Source: DASYML01 sp036399835 (GTDB lineage: Bacteria; Acidobacteriota; Blastocatellia; Pyrinomonadales; Pyrinomonadaceae). From it: a DNA stretch of 64,000 bases. Under the pieces are notes generated by a model. It did no database searches. It was not told where the DNA came from and was given only the letters and a program-made list of their open reading frames with translations. A program made the translations under genes and the position numbers. Every line of letters starts with the position of its first letter. Position 1 is the stretch's first letter. The stretch lies in assembly GCA_036399835.1 (NCBI GenBank), contig DASWMI010000080.1:24593-88592 (forward strand), read 5' to 3'. Shown piece after piece: positions 7,740 through 16,244 of this stretch.

Positions 7740-9296
7740 TTACTTACGAGCGAAAGAGCCTCCGGTTGGCCGCAGCACGCGCTGTCGCACTTCGTTGACG
7801 CTGTCGCGCGAGCGGTCCAGAAACGGGCGCGGGTAAACGCCCATGTAAAGCATTAAAAAGAGCAGCGGCAGGACCAGTCCTATCTCGCGCAGGTTCAAAT
7901 CTCGCAGCCGCGCATTCTCAGGATTCTTGAGCCGCCCAAAGACGACGCGCTGCAACATCCAGAGCATATAGACGGCGGCCCAGATAACGCCAGTCCCCGC
8001 CAGCATCGTGGCCCACCACGGATACTGAATAGCCTGAGAGGTCCACATCCCGAGCATGATAAGAAACTCTCCGACAAACCCGTTGAGAAACGGCAGTCCT
8101 ATGGACGAGAGCGAGGCGAAGACGAAGAGGGTCGAAAACAGCGGCATGGACGAAGCCAGCCCGCCGTAGTCGGAAATCTGGCGCGTGTGCCGTCGCTCGT
8201 AGATCATCCCGACGAAGAGAAAGAGCGCGCCCGTCGAAACTCCGTGATTGAGCATCTGGTAGAGCGCGCCCTGCATCCCCGTCTCTGTAAAAGAGAAGAG
8301 TCCGAGCACGACGAATCCCATGTGGCTGACTGAAGAATAGGCCACCAGCCTTTTGACATCCGGCTGGACCATTGCGACCAGCGCGCCGTAGATGATGCCT
8401 ATGATGGCGAGCACGATAAAGAGCGTGGCAAAGCGTCTAGCCGCTTCCGGGAAGAGTCCGAAGTTAAAGCGCATCAGCCCGTATGTGCCCATCTTGAGCA
8501 TCACGCCCGCCAGAATCACAGAGCCTGCGGTCGGCGCTTCAGTGTGCGCGTCAGGCAGCCAAGTGTGAAAAGGGAAGAGCGGGACTTTAATCGCAAACGC
8601 GATGGCAAAGGCCAGAAAGAGCCAGTAGGCCGTGCTCTGCTGCGAGGCAAAAGACATCTTGCCTGTGCGAAGCGAGTTCAAGAGCGTCACGTAGTCGAAT
8701 GTTCCGAAGCCGACCTGCGATGAGTGTAGATAGTAAAGGGCTATGATGCCGACCAGCATGAGGAGACTGCCGACCGCCGTGTAGATAAAAAACTTGGTGG
8801 CCGCGTAAATCCTGCGCTCGCCGCCCCAGATACCTATCAGGAAGAACATAGGAATCAGCGTCGCCTCGAAGAAGAGATAGAAGACCAGCAGGTCGAGCGC
8901 GACGAAGACTCCGATCATCGCTCCGAGCATGAGCAGCATGAAGGTGTAAAAGGGGGCTTGACGTTTTTCGATGGAGTGCCAGCTTGAGAGGATGGAGATT
9001 GGCGTCAGCAGCGTCGTCAGGAGGACCAGCCAGAGGCTGATGCCGTCAACCCCCACATGATAACGCGCGCCGATAACTCCTATCCACGGCACGTCCTGGA
9101 CAAAGCGAAACGCGCCCGCGCTCACCCCTCCGCCGCCGAGCAGCAGCAGCGAGAGCGCAAAGGTGATAAGCGAAACGATGAGCGCAATCCAGCGATAATG
9201 CGTCTCCTGCTTCCAGGGCGCGAGCGCGTGCGCGGCGGTCGCAATCGCGCCGACGACCGGCAGAAGAATCAAGATGGTCAGTAAATACTGCTGCAT
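7740..9296 (-). CDS. nuoM: NADH-quinone oxidoreductase subunit M
   Basis: NuoM is a proton-pumping antiporter-like subunit of complex I. The 518-residue protein has about 14 predicted membrane segments. It includes KVPLFPFHTWLPDAHTEAP (about 238-256), the central lysine/histidine channel signature, and DVKRLVAYSSVSHMGFVVLG further on. The conserved Glu of transmembrane helix 5 falls in LFYLFFEATLIPMFFLIG. It starts 7 bases from the end of nuoL and ends 22 bases before the thioredoxin-like gene. Length and motifs are normal for the family. Confidence 0.97.
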   Translation of the reverse strand: MQQYLLTILILLPVVGAIATAAHALAPWKQETHYRWIALIVSLITFALSLLLLGGGGVSAGAFRFVQDVPWIGVIGARYHVGVDGISLWLVLLTTLLTPISILSSWHSIEKRQAPFYTFMLLMLGAMIGVFVALDLLVFYLFFEATLIPMFFLIGIWGGERRIYAATKFFIYTAVGSLLMLVGIIALYYLHSSQVGFGTFDYVTLLNSLRTGKMSFASQQSTAYWLFLAFAIAFAIKVPLFPFHTWLPDAHTEAPTAGSVILAGVMLKMGTYGLMRFNFGLFPEAARRFATLFIVLAIIGIIYGALVAMVQPDVKRLVAYSSVSHMGFVVLGLFSFTETGMQGALYQMLNHGVSTGALFLFVGMIYERRHTRQISDYGGLASSMPLFSTLFVFASLSSIGLPFLNGFVGEFLIMLGMWTSQAIQYPWWATMLAGTGVIWAAVYMLWMLQRVVFGRLKNPENARLRDLNLREIGLVLPLLFLMLYMGVYPRPFLDRSRDSVNEVRQRVLRPTGGSFARK

Positions 9297-9303
9297 AGTT
9301 TAA

Positions 9304-11595
9304 CTAGCGACCGAAAGATTGGAGTCCGTAATAGGCGAAGTAGCCGATGATGGCGAGCGCGCCGAGCAGGATAATCGCCGCGTAGCTGCGGACAAAACCC
9401 ATCTGCACATAGCGCACGACAGAGCCTATCTCCGTGATGCCTCTGCCTAGCCCGTTGACGATGCCGTCAATCACGCCGATGTCGAAGAGCTTCCACAATC
9501 CTTCGCGCGACCCGACTTTCAGAGGATTGACAATCGCTACATCGTAAACTTCATCTACATAATATTTCTCTTCGAGCAGTCGCGGCATCTTCAAAAGCGG
9601 CCTCTTCTTAAAGATCATAAAGCCAATGCCGAGACCCGCCAGCGCGATGGCTACTGAGATAAGCGTAAAGAGCCTTTCCGCATTCACCTCCTCAGCCGTC
9701 GGCAGCCGTTCAGCCGCAGGCTCTTGCTGCGAGCCTTCACCGACCGAGAGCGGCGCTGCCCCGTCAACAGGCTGCGGCGGATGCGAAAGAAACTCTACAG
9801 CGGCTGGTCCACCTTCATCGTGCGCGCCAGCACTTTCCGGCATGTGCGCGATGGCAGGCTCAAGCGTGTGCTCGAAATAGTTTTCAGGATGCCCGCCCAG
9901 GCTGAGCGCATAAGGAACGCCGACCAGACCGCCAAAGACCGAAAGCAGAGCGAGCACGACGAGCGGCAAGGTCATCACCCAGGGCGATTCATGCGGGCTG
10001 ATTGGACCATGATGAGCGTGCTCGTCATGCTCTTCCGTTGCGGCCAGGACGTGCTCGCCGGGGGCATGATGCGGGCGGTCGTCGCCTGATTCAAGCGTGG
10101 CATCGTGCGGCGCTTCGCCTTCCTCAGCGGCCTGCGCATGTGCTTCGTCCGCCTGCCCGCCCGCGTGAGCATCCTTGAATCTCTCTTCGCCCCAGAAGGT
10201 CATCACCATCAGGCGCGTCATGTAGACGGCTGTCAGGAGCGCGGTCAAAGCTGCGACGACCCAGAGGACTTTGCCAAAGCCGTGCGGGATGCCAGCGGCC
10301 TCCGTGCTCCAGGTCTTCCAGAGAATTTCGTCCTTCGAGAAAAATCCTGAGAGGAGCGGAAAGCCTGAGATTGCCAGCCAGCCCATGCTCATCGCCGCGA
10401 AAGTTATCGGCATATACTTTTTAAGACCGCCCATCCGCCGCATGTCCTGCTCGTGATGCATACCGTGTATGACAGAGCCTGAGCCTAGAAAGAGCAGCGC
10501 CTTGAAGAAGGCGTGCGTCATGACGTGAAAGACCGCCGCGACAAATGCGCCGACGCCGCACGCGAGCACCATATAGCCAATCTGCGAGATGGTCGAATAG
10601 GCGAGCACCTTCTTGATGTCGTTCTGGGCCAGACCGATGGTTGCGGCAAAGAGGGCCGTCGCCGCGCCGATGATGGCGACGATGAACATGGCCGTTGGCG
10701 CGTGCGTGTAGATGGCAGAGCAGCGAACGATCATGTAAACACCAGCCGTGACCATCGTCGCCGCGTGAATCAAGGCGGAGACGGGAGTCGGTCCGGCCAT
10801 CGCGTCCGGCAGCCAGACATAGAGCGGTATCTGCGCGCTCTTGCCTGTCGCGCCGATAAAGAGCAGCACGGCGATGGAAGTAATGCCGCCCGCGATAATC
10901 GCCTTCGCCGTGAAGGGGTCTGCGGCCATGCTCCCGATAATCTGCAAAGCGCTCTGGACCTGCGCGCCGTCAACCATCTTGGGGAAGAAGCTGATCGTAC
11001 CCGTCATAAAGAAGATGAGCATGATGCCCATCACGACGCCCCAGTCGCCGACGCGGTTAGCGATAAAAGCTTTCTTCGCGGCGTCGCCAGCCTCCTGCCT
11101 CTCAGTGTAATAGCCTATCAGCAGGTAAGAGCAGAGGCCGACGCCCTCCCAACCGACGAACATCAGCAGAAAATTGTCCGCCAGGATGAGCGTCAGCATC
11201 GAGAACATGAAGAGATTGAGATACGCGAAGAAGCGATAAAAGCCCTTATCGCCGTGCATGTAGCCGGTCGCGAAAATGTGTATTAGTAGCGCGACGAAGG
11301 TCACGAAGAGCGCGTAGATACCGCTCAGGCGGTCCATCGCCAGACCGAAGTCTGCGCGGAAGCCGCCCACCTGAATCCAGGTCCAGAGGTGGTCCATCAC
11401 GGGAGCATTTGAATGAAGCGCGCCACCCGGACCAAAAGCTAGGATAAAGGCGACAATCGTCGAAACGGCAACCGCGCCGCAGGCGACAAGACCGATAAAC
11501 AGTTCATGGCGCACGCGGCGACCGACAAGCCAGTTGATGGCTGCGCCCGCCAGCGGAGCAAAAATGATGATGCTTAAAAGGTTGTTTTCAGCCAT
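9304..11595 (-). CDS. nuoL: NADH-quinone oxidoreductase subunit L
   Basis: NuoL is the distal proton-pumping subunit with a long lateral helix. The 763-residue protein is longer than the usual 600-650 residues. The channel signature KSAQIPLYVWLPDAMAGPTP and NDIKKVLAYSTISQIGYMVL are intact. The extra length is mostly two soluble stretches: a His/Glu/Asp-rich insert at about 474-535 with many HxxH and HH pairs, and an acidic Pro/Gly-rich loop at about 595-645. Both lie in the C-terminal third, before the lateral helix. The gene is between nuoK and nuoM with 18- and 7-base gaps. The inserts are seen directly; metal binding by the His-rich one is speculation. Confidence 0.97.
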   Translation of the reverse strand: MAENNLLSIIIFAPLAGAAINWLVGRRVRHELFIGLVACGAVAVSTIVAFILAFGPGGALHSNAPVMDHLWTWIQVGGFRADFGLAMDRLSGIYALFVTFVALLIHIFATGYMHGDKGFYRFFAYLNLFMFSMLTLILADNFLLMFVGWEGVGLCSYLLIGYYTERQEAGDAAKKAFIANRVGDWGVVMGIMLIFFMTGTISFFPKMVDGAQVQSALQIIGSMAADPFTAKAIIAGGITSIAVLLFIGATGKSAQIPLYVWLPDAMAGPTPVSALIHAATMVTAGVYMIVRCSAIYTHAPTAMFIVAIIGAATALFAATIGLAQNDIKKVLAYSTISQIGYMVLACGVGAFVAAVFHVMTHAFFKALLFLGSGSVIHGMHHEQDMRRMGGLKKYMPITFAAMSMGWLAISGFPLLSGFFSKDEILWKTWSTEAAGIPHGFGKVLWVVAALTALLTAVYMTRLMVMTFWGEERFKDAHAGGQADEAHAQAAEEGEAPHDATLESGDDRPHHAPGEHVLAATEEHDEHAHHGPISPHESPWVMTLPLVVLALLSVFGGLVGVPYALSLGGHPENYFEHTLEPAIAHMPESAGAHDEGGPAAVEFLSHPPQPVDGAAPLSVGEGSQQEPAAERLPTAEEVNAERLFTLISVAIALAGLGIGFMIFKKRPLLKMPRLLEEKYYVDEVYDVAIVNPLKVGSREGLWKLFDIGVIDGIVNGLGRGITEIGSVVRYVQMGFVRSYAAIILLGALAIIGYFAYYGLQSFGR

Positions 11596-11613
11596 GACCC
11601 TTGTTTGACGCTG

Positions 11614-11919
11614 CTAAAGTTTAAGGATGTTCGCATCGTCAACGTCTAGCGATTCGCGGTTGCGGAAGATGGCGATGATGATACCGAGACCGACAGCCGC
11701 TTCAGCCGCCGCGACCGTCATCACTATGAAGACGAAAAGCTGGCCCGTGACATCGTGAAAAAAGCTCGAAAAGGCGACGAAGGTCAGGTTCACGGCATTA
11801 AGCATCAACTCTATGCACATGAACATCGAGATGACGTTGCGCTTGACGATGACGCCGACCACGCCAATCGTAAACAAGACGGCAGAAAGTGCCAGATACC
11901 ATGAGAGATGTGGAGCCAT
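11614..11919 (-). CDS. nuoK: NADH-quinone oxidoreductase subunit K
   Basis: NuoK is a small three-helix membrane subunit of complex I. The 101-residue length is typical. The conserved membrane glutamates lie in MFMCIELMLNAVNL and in AAAEAAVGLGIIIAIFRN. It starts one base after the nuoJ stop, so translational coupling with nuoJ is likely, and it precedes nuoL by 18 bases. All key features of the family are present. Confidence 0.97.
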   Translation of the reverse strand: MAPHLSWYLALSAVLFTIGVVGVIVKRNVISMFMCIELMLNAVNLTFVAFSSFFHDVTGQLFVFIVMTVAAAEAAVGLGIIIAIFRNRESLDVDDANILKL

Positions 11920-11920
11920 A

Positions 11921-12598
11921 TCAACCTAAATCATCAATCTCGCGCGAGCCGCCCGCGTCCCTTTGACCCAGCAGCTCGGCTGCCTCCGTCGTGCTGCCAG
12001 TCTCGACGGGCGTGGCATCACCGACCGCCAGCGGCTGGACCAGACGACGCGGCAGCACCTGCGCGCCCGGAATAACTCGTGCATCCGCGGGCAGAGTGAA
12101 AGCGCGGCGGGTCAGCGTCATCGCGCCGACAATCGCCATCAGCAAGAGCAGCGAAGTGATTTCAAACGGGAGCAGGTATTTCGTGAACAGTCCCTGCCCG
12201 ATGGAAGCCGTCAAACCGACGTTTGAATCCGCAGGGGAAAGCGGCTGCGGGACCGTCTCGACAAAGTAAAAGATAAAAGAGGTCTCCGCGATGAGCACGG
12301 CTGCCATCAGGAGGCCGACCGGAATCAAGTAGCCCAGACGCACGCGCCCGCGTGCTTCCTCTTCGACATTTAAAAGCATGATGACGAAGATGACCAGCAC
12401 CATAATCGCGCCCGCGTAGACGATAACTTGCACGGCTGCGATAAAAGGCGCGGCGAGCATCAAGTAGAGCGCGGCGAGCGAGATAAAGACGCCTATCAGC
12501 GAGATGGCGCTATAAAGCGGGTTGCGCTGGTAAACCACGGAGACGGCGCAGCCCACAGCCATCCCCGCGAAAATGATGAAAAAGAGAACTGTGAACAT
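11921..12598 (-). CDS. nuoJ: NADH-quinone oxidoreductase subunit J
   Basis: NuoJ is a membrane subunit of complex I contributing to the E-channel. The 225-residue product has five hydrophobic helices, including AVQVIVYAGAIMVLVIFVIM with the conserved tyrosine and pi-bulge region, and a polar C-terminal tail of about 50 residues. The ATG at 12598 is preferred. A GTG at 12634 would add 12 residues but lies inside the left arm of the intergenic inverted repeat. Upstream one expects nuoI, but the gap to nuoH contains only that repeat. Confidence 0.95.
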   Translation of the reverse strand: MFTVLFFIIFAGMAVGCAVSVVYQRNPLYSAISLIGVFISLAALYLMLAAPFIAAVQVIVYAGAIMVLVIFVIMLLNVEEEARGRVRLGYLIPVGLLMAAVLIAETSFIFYFVETVPQPLSPADSNVGLTASIGQGLFTKYLLPFEITSLLLLMAIVGAMTLTRRAFTLPADARVIPGAQVLPRRLVQPLAVGDATPVETGSTTEAAELLGQRDAGGSREIDDLG

Positions 12599-12620
12599 AA
12601 ACAAAATATCCGGCGGCAAC

Positions 12621-12725
12621 AGCCACAGAGGCACAGAGACACAGAGAGAGAAGATAAATCAGGAATTGATAAGACTGTTCAACTCATCTTTCTTATGCTC
12701 TGTGTCTCTGTGCCTTTGTGGCTAA
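12621..12725. repeat. intergenic inverted repeat, CACAGAGR octamer family
   Basis: The left arm (12622-12655) is a run of CACAGAGG/CACAGAGA units with period 8. The right arm (12687-12724) is its inverted copy, CTCTGTGTCTCTGTG and onward, giving a long imperfect hairpin with a 30-base loop. It fills the whole gap between nuoJ and nuoH, where nuoI would be expected. A half copy occurs at 15-47. No ORF is contained. Confidence 0.85.
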
Positions 12726-12734
12726 CTTGCCTGC

Positions 12735-13763
12735 TTAAATCCAACCCATCCAGACCAGCGTCGCCGTCAAGACGATATTGATGAGCGCCAGCGGCAGTAA
12801 AAACTTCCAGCCAAAATCCATCAACTGGTCGAAACGAAAACGCGGGAGCGTGCCCCGCAGCCAGATATAAAGGAAAAGGAAAAAGATGACTTTAGCGAGA
12901 AAGTAAATTGGTCCAAGATAGGGGAACTGCGCCACGCCCGGACCATTCCAGCCGCCCAGAAATAGGGTCGAAGCCAGCATCGAGACCGTGAACATATTGA
13001 TGTACTCGGCCATGAAAAAGAGCGCAAACTTCATCGCGCTATATTCCGTGTGAAAACCCGCGACCAACTCCGTCTCGGCTTCCGGCAAATCGAAGGGAAC
13101 GCGGTTGGTCTCAGCGATGGCGGAAATCAGGTAGACGAGAAATCCGAGAGGCTGAAAGAAGATATTCCATTTCATCCCGGACCAGCCCGATTGCAGCTCG
13201 ACGATTCCGGCCAGGTCCAGCGTGCCCGACATCAGTATGACGCCGATTAGCGAAAGGCCCAGGCTCAGCTCATAAGAGATCATCTGCGCCGAAGAGCGCA
13301 GCCCGCCCATCAGGCTGTACTTGTTATTTGAAGACCAACCCGCGAGCGCAATCCCGTAGACGCCGACAGACGTGATGCCGAGCACATAGAGCAGCGCCAC
13401 GTCGAACCTGGTCACGACCAACTCCACGTCGCCCAGAAACGGAAGATAAACTCTCGGTCCGAAAGGGTAGACGATGATCGTCATGAGCGCGGCGACGGTC
13501 GCAATGATGGGCGCGAGGATATAGACAAAGCGCGTGGATTTGTCTGGAACGATGTCTTCCTTAAAGATAAACTTCAAGAGGTCCGCGAGCGGTTGCAACA
13601 TCCCGCCGTAGCCGACGCGATTAGGCCCCAGCCGCCCCTGTATAAAAGCCAGCACGCGGCGCTCGGCCAGCACCGTGTAAGCCACAACCGTCATCACCAG
13701 CCCGAAGGCAACGATGATGCCTACCAGTTTGAGTCCGGCAAATGTCAGATCGTTCCAGTCCAT
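12735..13763 (-). CDS. nuoH: NADH-quinone oxidoreductase subunit H
   Basis: NuoH forms the quinone chamber at the junction of the membrane and peripheral arms. The 342-residue protein has about eight membrane helices. It shows the conserved RLGPNRVGYGGMLQPLADLL loop (about 43-62), AETNRVPFDLPEAETELVAG (about 211-230) with the acidic E-channel loop, and a terminal TLPRFRFDQLMDFGWK. It lies between nuoG and nuoJ. Normal length and complete motifs make the call firm. Confidence 0.97.
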   Translation of the reverse strand: MDWNDLTFAGLKLVGIIVAFGLVMTVVAYTVLAERRVLAFIQGRLGPNRVGYGGMLQPLADLLKFIFKEDIVPDKSTRFVYILAPIIATVAALMTIIVYPFGPRVYLPFLGDVELVVTRFDVALLYVLGITSVGVYGIALAGWSSNNKYSLMGGLRSSAQMISYELSLGLSLIGVILMSGTLDLAGIVELQSGWSGMKWNIFFQPLGFLVYLISAIAETNRVPFDLPEAETELVAGFHTEYSAMKFALFFMAEYINMFTVSMLASTLFLGGWNGPGVAQFPYLGPIYFLAKVIFFLFLYIWLRGTLPRFRFDQLMDFGWKFLLPLALINIVLTATLVWMGWI

Positions 13764-13767
13764 GATG

Positions 13768-13866
13768 AGATTTTAGATTTGCGATTTTAAATTTTTGAGT
13801 TTCGATTGCAAGAGAATTAAAGCTTGACCTCGCTTCTCAAATCGAAATCCAAAATCAAAAAATCTT
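13768..13866. repeat. intergenic inverted repeat, AGATTT heptamer family
   Basis: The left arm (about 13769-13807) contains GATTTTAGATTTGCGATTTT, a period-7 word series. The right arm (about 13833-13866) is the inverted set CTCAAATCGAAATCCAAAAT. The AT-rich element stands out from its GC-rich surroundings and fills the nuoG-nuoH gap. A second copy of the same family lies at 44077-44138, between yceD and rpmF. Confidence 0.8.
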
Positions 13867-13867
13867 C

Positions 13868-16159
13868 CTAGTCTCCGACGGCTGTGGCCTCGCGCCGCAG
13901 GCTCTCGTCAACGGTAATCTGGTAGAGCGGCGAAATGCCCACTGTTTCGGGTCGCGGATTGCCAGCCGCGAGCAAGTGGAATTGCGGAGTCTTATCCGTC
14001 AATGGTCCAATCTTAAATAGCTCGTGGCCCACCTCCGGCGTCTCCGTTATCTTCTCCGCCGTCTCGCTCAGGCTCTCGACGCCCAGACGCACACCGTCAA
14101 CGTCCTTCGACAAATCGCGCTCAGGGGCAACCGCGTGCCTGACCTGCACGGGCTTCGACTCGTCCTTCAAGAGCGGATAACGCAAGCCCTCGTAAGGCGC
14201 GACCTTTTCGCCAATCTCGCGGAAGACCGCGCCGGCAGACATCTGGTAGCCGAAATCCAGGCCCAACTCGCGTGCCAGCAGATCAATAATCATCCAGTCC
14301 GGCTTGGCTTGATGAACGGGCGGGATGGATTGGCGGACGCGCTGGACCAGCCCGCCGTTATTTGTAAAGGTCCCGTCCGTCTCGGCAAAAGAGGCTGCGG
14401 GGAAAACTACGTCTGCGAAGCGCGTCGTCTCTGTCTCGAAAAGCTCCTGGACCACCAGAAAGTCCAGCTTGCCGAGGGCATCTTCGCGGCCATGAAGATG
14501 CGCGGGGAGAAAGCTGCCGGCAACGTACATCGCGCGAATCCCACCTCCCGCCGCGTCGAGCATCTGAGTTGGGCTGAGCGCGCCCTTCATCAAGCCCATG
14601 TCGTGCGCGCCGATGCTGTTGTTATAAAGCGGCAGCGGATGCAGCAGGATGCGGCGGCCTTCGGCTGCGAAGAAAAAGGGAAGCTGCGCGACGACCGTTT
14701 GCGCGGCGCGGCTTAGCTCGCCGCCGAACATGACAACCACGTCGCCCTGAGCCTCAAGCATGGCCTGTCGTAAGGCTTCAATCTCGCTCGCTTCAACACC
14801 CATCTTGCGCGCGGCCAGTTCCGCCGTTTCAGTATTGACGAGCGCCAGCACGGCTGCATCCAACGCGCCCGGGCGTATGTGTATGAACTGCGAAGCCTGC
14901 TCTTTTAAGCGTATGGGAACGCTATTGACGATGATGAGCTTAGCGCCGCCATTGCGTACAGCCTGCCGCATCTGCTTGCCCGTCAGGGGCTGAAGCTCTT
15001 CAGGCTCGCCGCCTATGAGCAGGATGGTTTTGGCATGACGAATATCATGATGCGTGGCGAGCTGGCCGCCAAGATTGTCGAAGAAGGGTTGCAGGCTAAA
15101 GGCATCCGTGGCCGTAAAGTTTTCTGTTCCGACCAGCTCCACCGCAAATTTGTGAAGCAGGTAAAGAGCCTCGTTAGTCAGGCGGGGGCTGCCGACCACG
15201 CCTATCGCCGAAGGTCCATGAGCATCCGCCAACTGGTCCAGCCTCGACGCGACAAACTTGATGGCCTCATCCCACGTCGCCGGAATCAGCTTGCCGCCCT
15301 TCTTATAGCGAATCATGGGCGTGCGCAGACGCTCTTCATGGTTGACGAAGTTGTGCGCGAAGCGGCCCTTGATGCACAAGAATTCGCCGTTGTGCCCGTT
15401 GACATAGCGGTCGCGCGCGACGACGCGCATCACTTCGCCCGCGCGCGAGCCGACCGATTCCTGGCAGCCGTCAGAGCAATAGGTGCAGGTCGAGACGGTC
15501 TGGGCCAGTTCCCAGGGCCTTGCCTGATGACGATAGGTTGCATCGAGGAGCGTGCCGGTCGGGCAGACTTCTATGCAGTTGCCGCACTGCGAGCAGTTGA
15601 GCCAGCCGCCGTATGTGCCGATGACCGTGTGCGCGCCTCGCCCGCCCGCTTCAATCGCGTCCTCGCCCATCCATTCGTCGCAGACGCGCGTGCAGCGTTT
15701 GCAGAGGATGCAGCGCTGCGGGTCGTTGGCGACAATCGGCGAAAGATATTTCTCAGGCGCTGTATTCTTCGGCTCACCGAAACGCTCTTCCAGCCCGCCC
15801 CAATCAAAGGCCATCTCCTGCAACTCGCACTCGCCGCCGCGGTCGCAGATAGGACAGTCAAGCGGGTGGTTCGCCAGCAGAAATTCGACCATCGCGCGCT
15901 GCGCCTTTTCAATCTCCTCGCTCCTGGTGGTGACGATCATCCCGTCCGTGCAGGTAATCGTGCAGGAGGTTTGCAGCTTCGGCATCTTTTCGATGCGGAC
16001 CAGGCACATCCGGCAGGAAGCCTGCAAGGCCAGGTCCGCGTAATAGCAGAAAGAGGGGATGTCAAAGCCGCCCTCGCGGCAGACATCAATCAGCCGCGCG
16101 CCCTTCTGGACCTGCAACTCTTTTCCGTTAATCGTAACTTTGACTAATTCTGTAGACAT
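13868..16159 (-). CDS. nuoG: NADH-quinone oxidoreductase subunit G
   Basis: NuoG carries several iron-sulfur clusters of the peripheral arm plus a molybdopterin-oxidoreductase-like domain that has lost its cofactor. The 763-residue protein begins with a 2Fe-2S ferredoxin domain (SFCYYADLALQASCRMC, about 36-52), then a His-Cys motif (HPLDCPICDRGGECEL, about 97-112). A 4Fe-4S pair follows (CILCKRCTRVC near 149 and CSQCGNCIEVCPTG near 188), then CTYCSDGCQ, the optional N7-type site, near 215. The remainder is the oxidoreductase-like domain. Because nuoI is missing nearby, the electron path from NuoG to NuoB depends on a NuoI encoded elsewhere. Confidence 0.96.
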   Translation of the reverse strand: MSTELVKVTINGKELQVQKGARLIDVCREGGFDIPSFCYYADLALQASCRMCLVRIEKMPKLQTSCTITCTDGMIVTTRSEEIEKAQRAMVEFLLANHPLDCPICDRGGECELQEMAFDWGGLEERFGEPKNTAPEKYLSPIVANDPQRCILCKRCTRVCDEWMGEDAIEAGGRGAHTVIGTYGGWLNCSQCGNCIEVCPTGTLLDATYRHQARPWELAQTVSTCTYCSDGCQESVGSRAGEVMRVVARDRYVNGHNGEFLCIKGRFAHNFVNHEERLRTPMIRYKKGGKLIPATWDEAIKFVASRLDQLADAHGPSAIGVVGSPRLTNEALYLLHKFAVELVGTENFTATDAFSLQPFFDNLGGQLATHHDIRHAKTILLIGGEPEELQPLTGKQMRQAVRNGGAKLIIVNSVPIRLKEQASQFIHIRPGALDAAVLALVNTETAELAARKMGVEASEIEALRQAMLEAQGDVVVMFGGELSRAAQTVVAQLPFFFAAEGRRILLHPLPLYNNSIGAHDMGLMKGALSPTQMLDAAGGGIRAMYVAGSFLPAHLHGREDALGKLDFLVVQELFETETTRFADVVFPAASFAETDGTFTNNGGLVQRVRQSIPPVHQAKPDWMIIDLLARELGLDFGYQMSAGAVFREIGEKVAPYEGLRYPLLKDESKPVQVRHAVAPERDLSKDVDGVRLGVESLSETAEKITETPEVGHELFKIGPLTDKTPQFHLLAAGNPRPETVGISPLYQITVDESLRREATAVGD

Positions 16160-16167
16160 CTTTAATC

Positions 16168-16244
16168 AGTGACAGGTAACAGGTGACGGGTCACAGGACA
16201 AGAAGTACATTTTTCTCGTCACTTGTCACCTGTCACTCGTTACT
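16168..16244. repeat. intergenic inverted repeat, GTGACAG heptamer family
   Basis: The left arm (16169-16202) is GTGACAGGTAACAGGTGACG with period 7. The right arm (16215-16243) is CTTGTCACCTGTCACTCG. It fills the nuoF-nuoG gap and reaches the end of nuoF. Three further copies lie at 50283-50346, 51341-51404 and 63263-63334. Confidence 0.85.

Noticed and set aside
10513..16147. Several long + strand ORFs (for example 10513-11286, 14024-14716, 15035-16147) opposite nuoL and nuoG
   Set aside because: They are antisense to highly conserved nuo genes, and their His/Arg/Asp-rich composition is that of reverse-frame shadows in GC-rich DNA.
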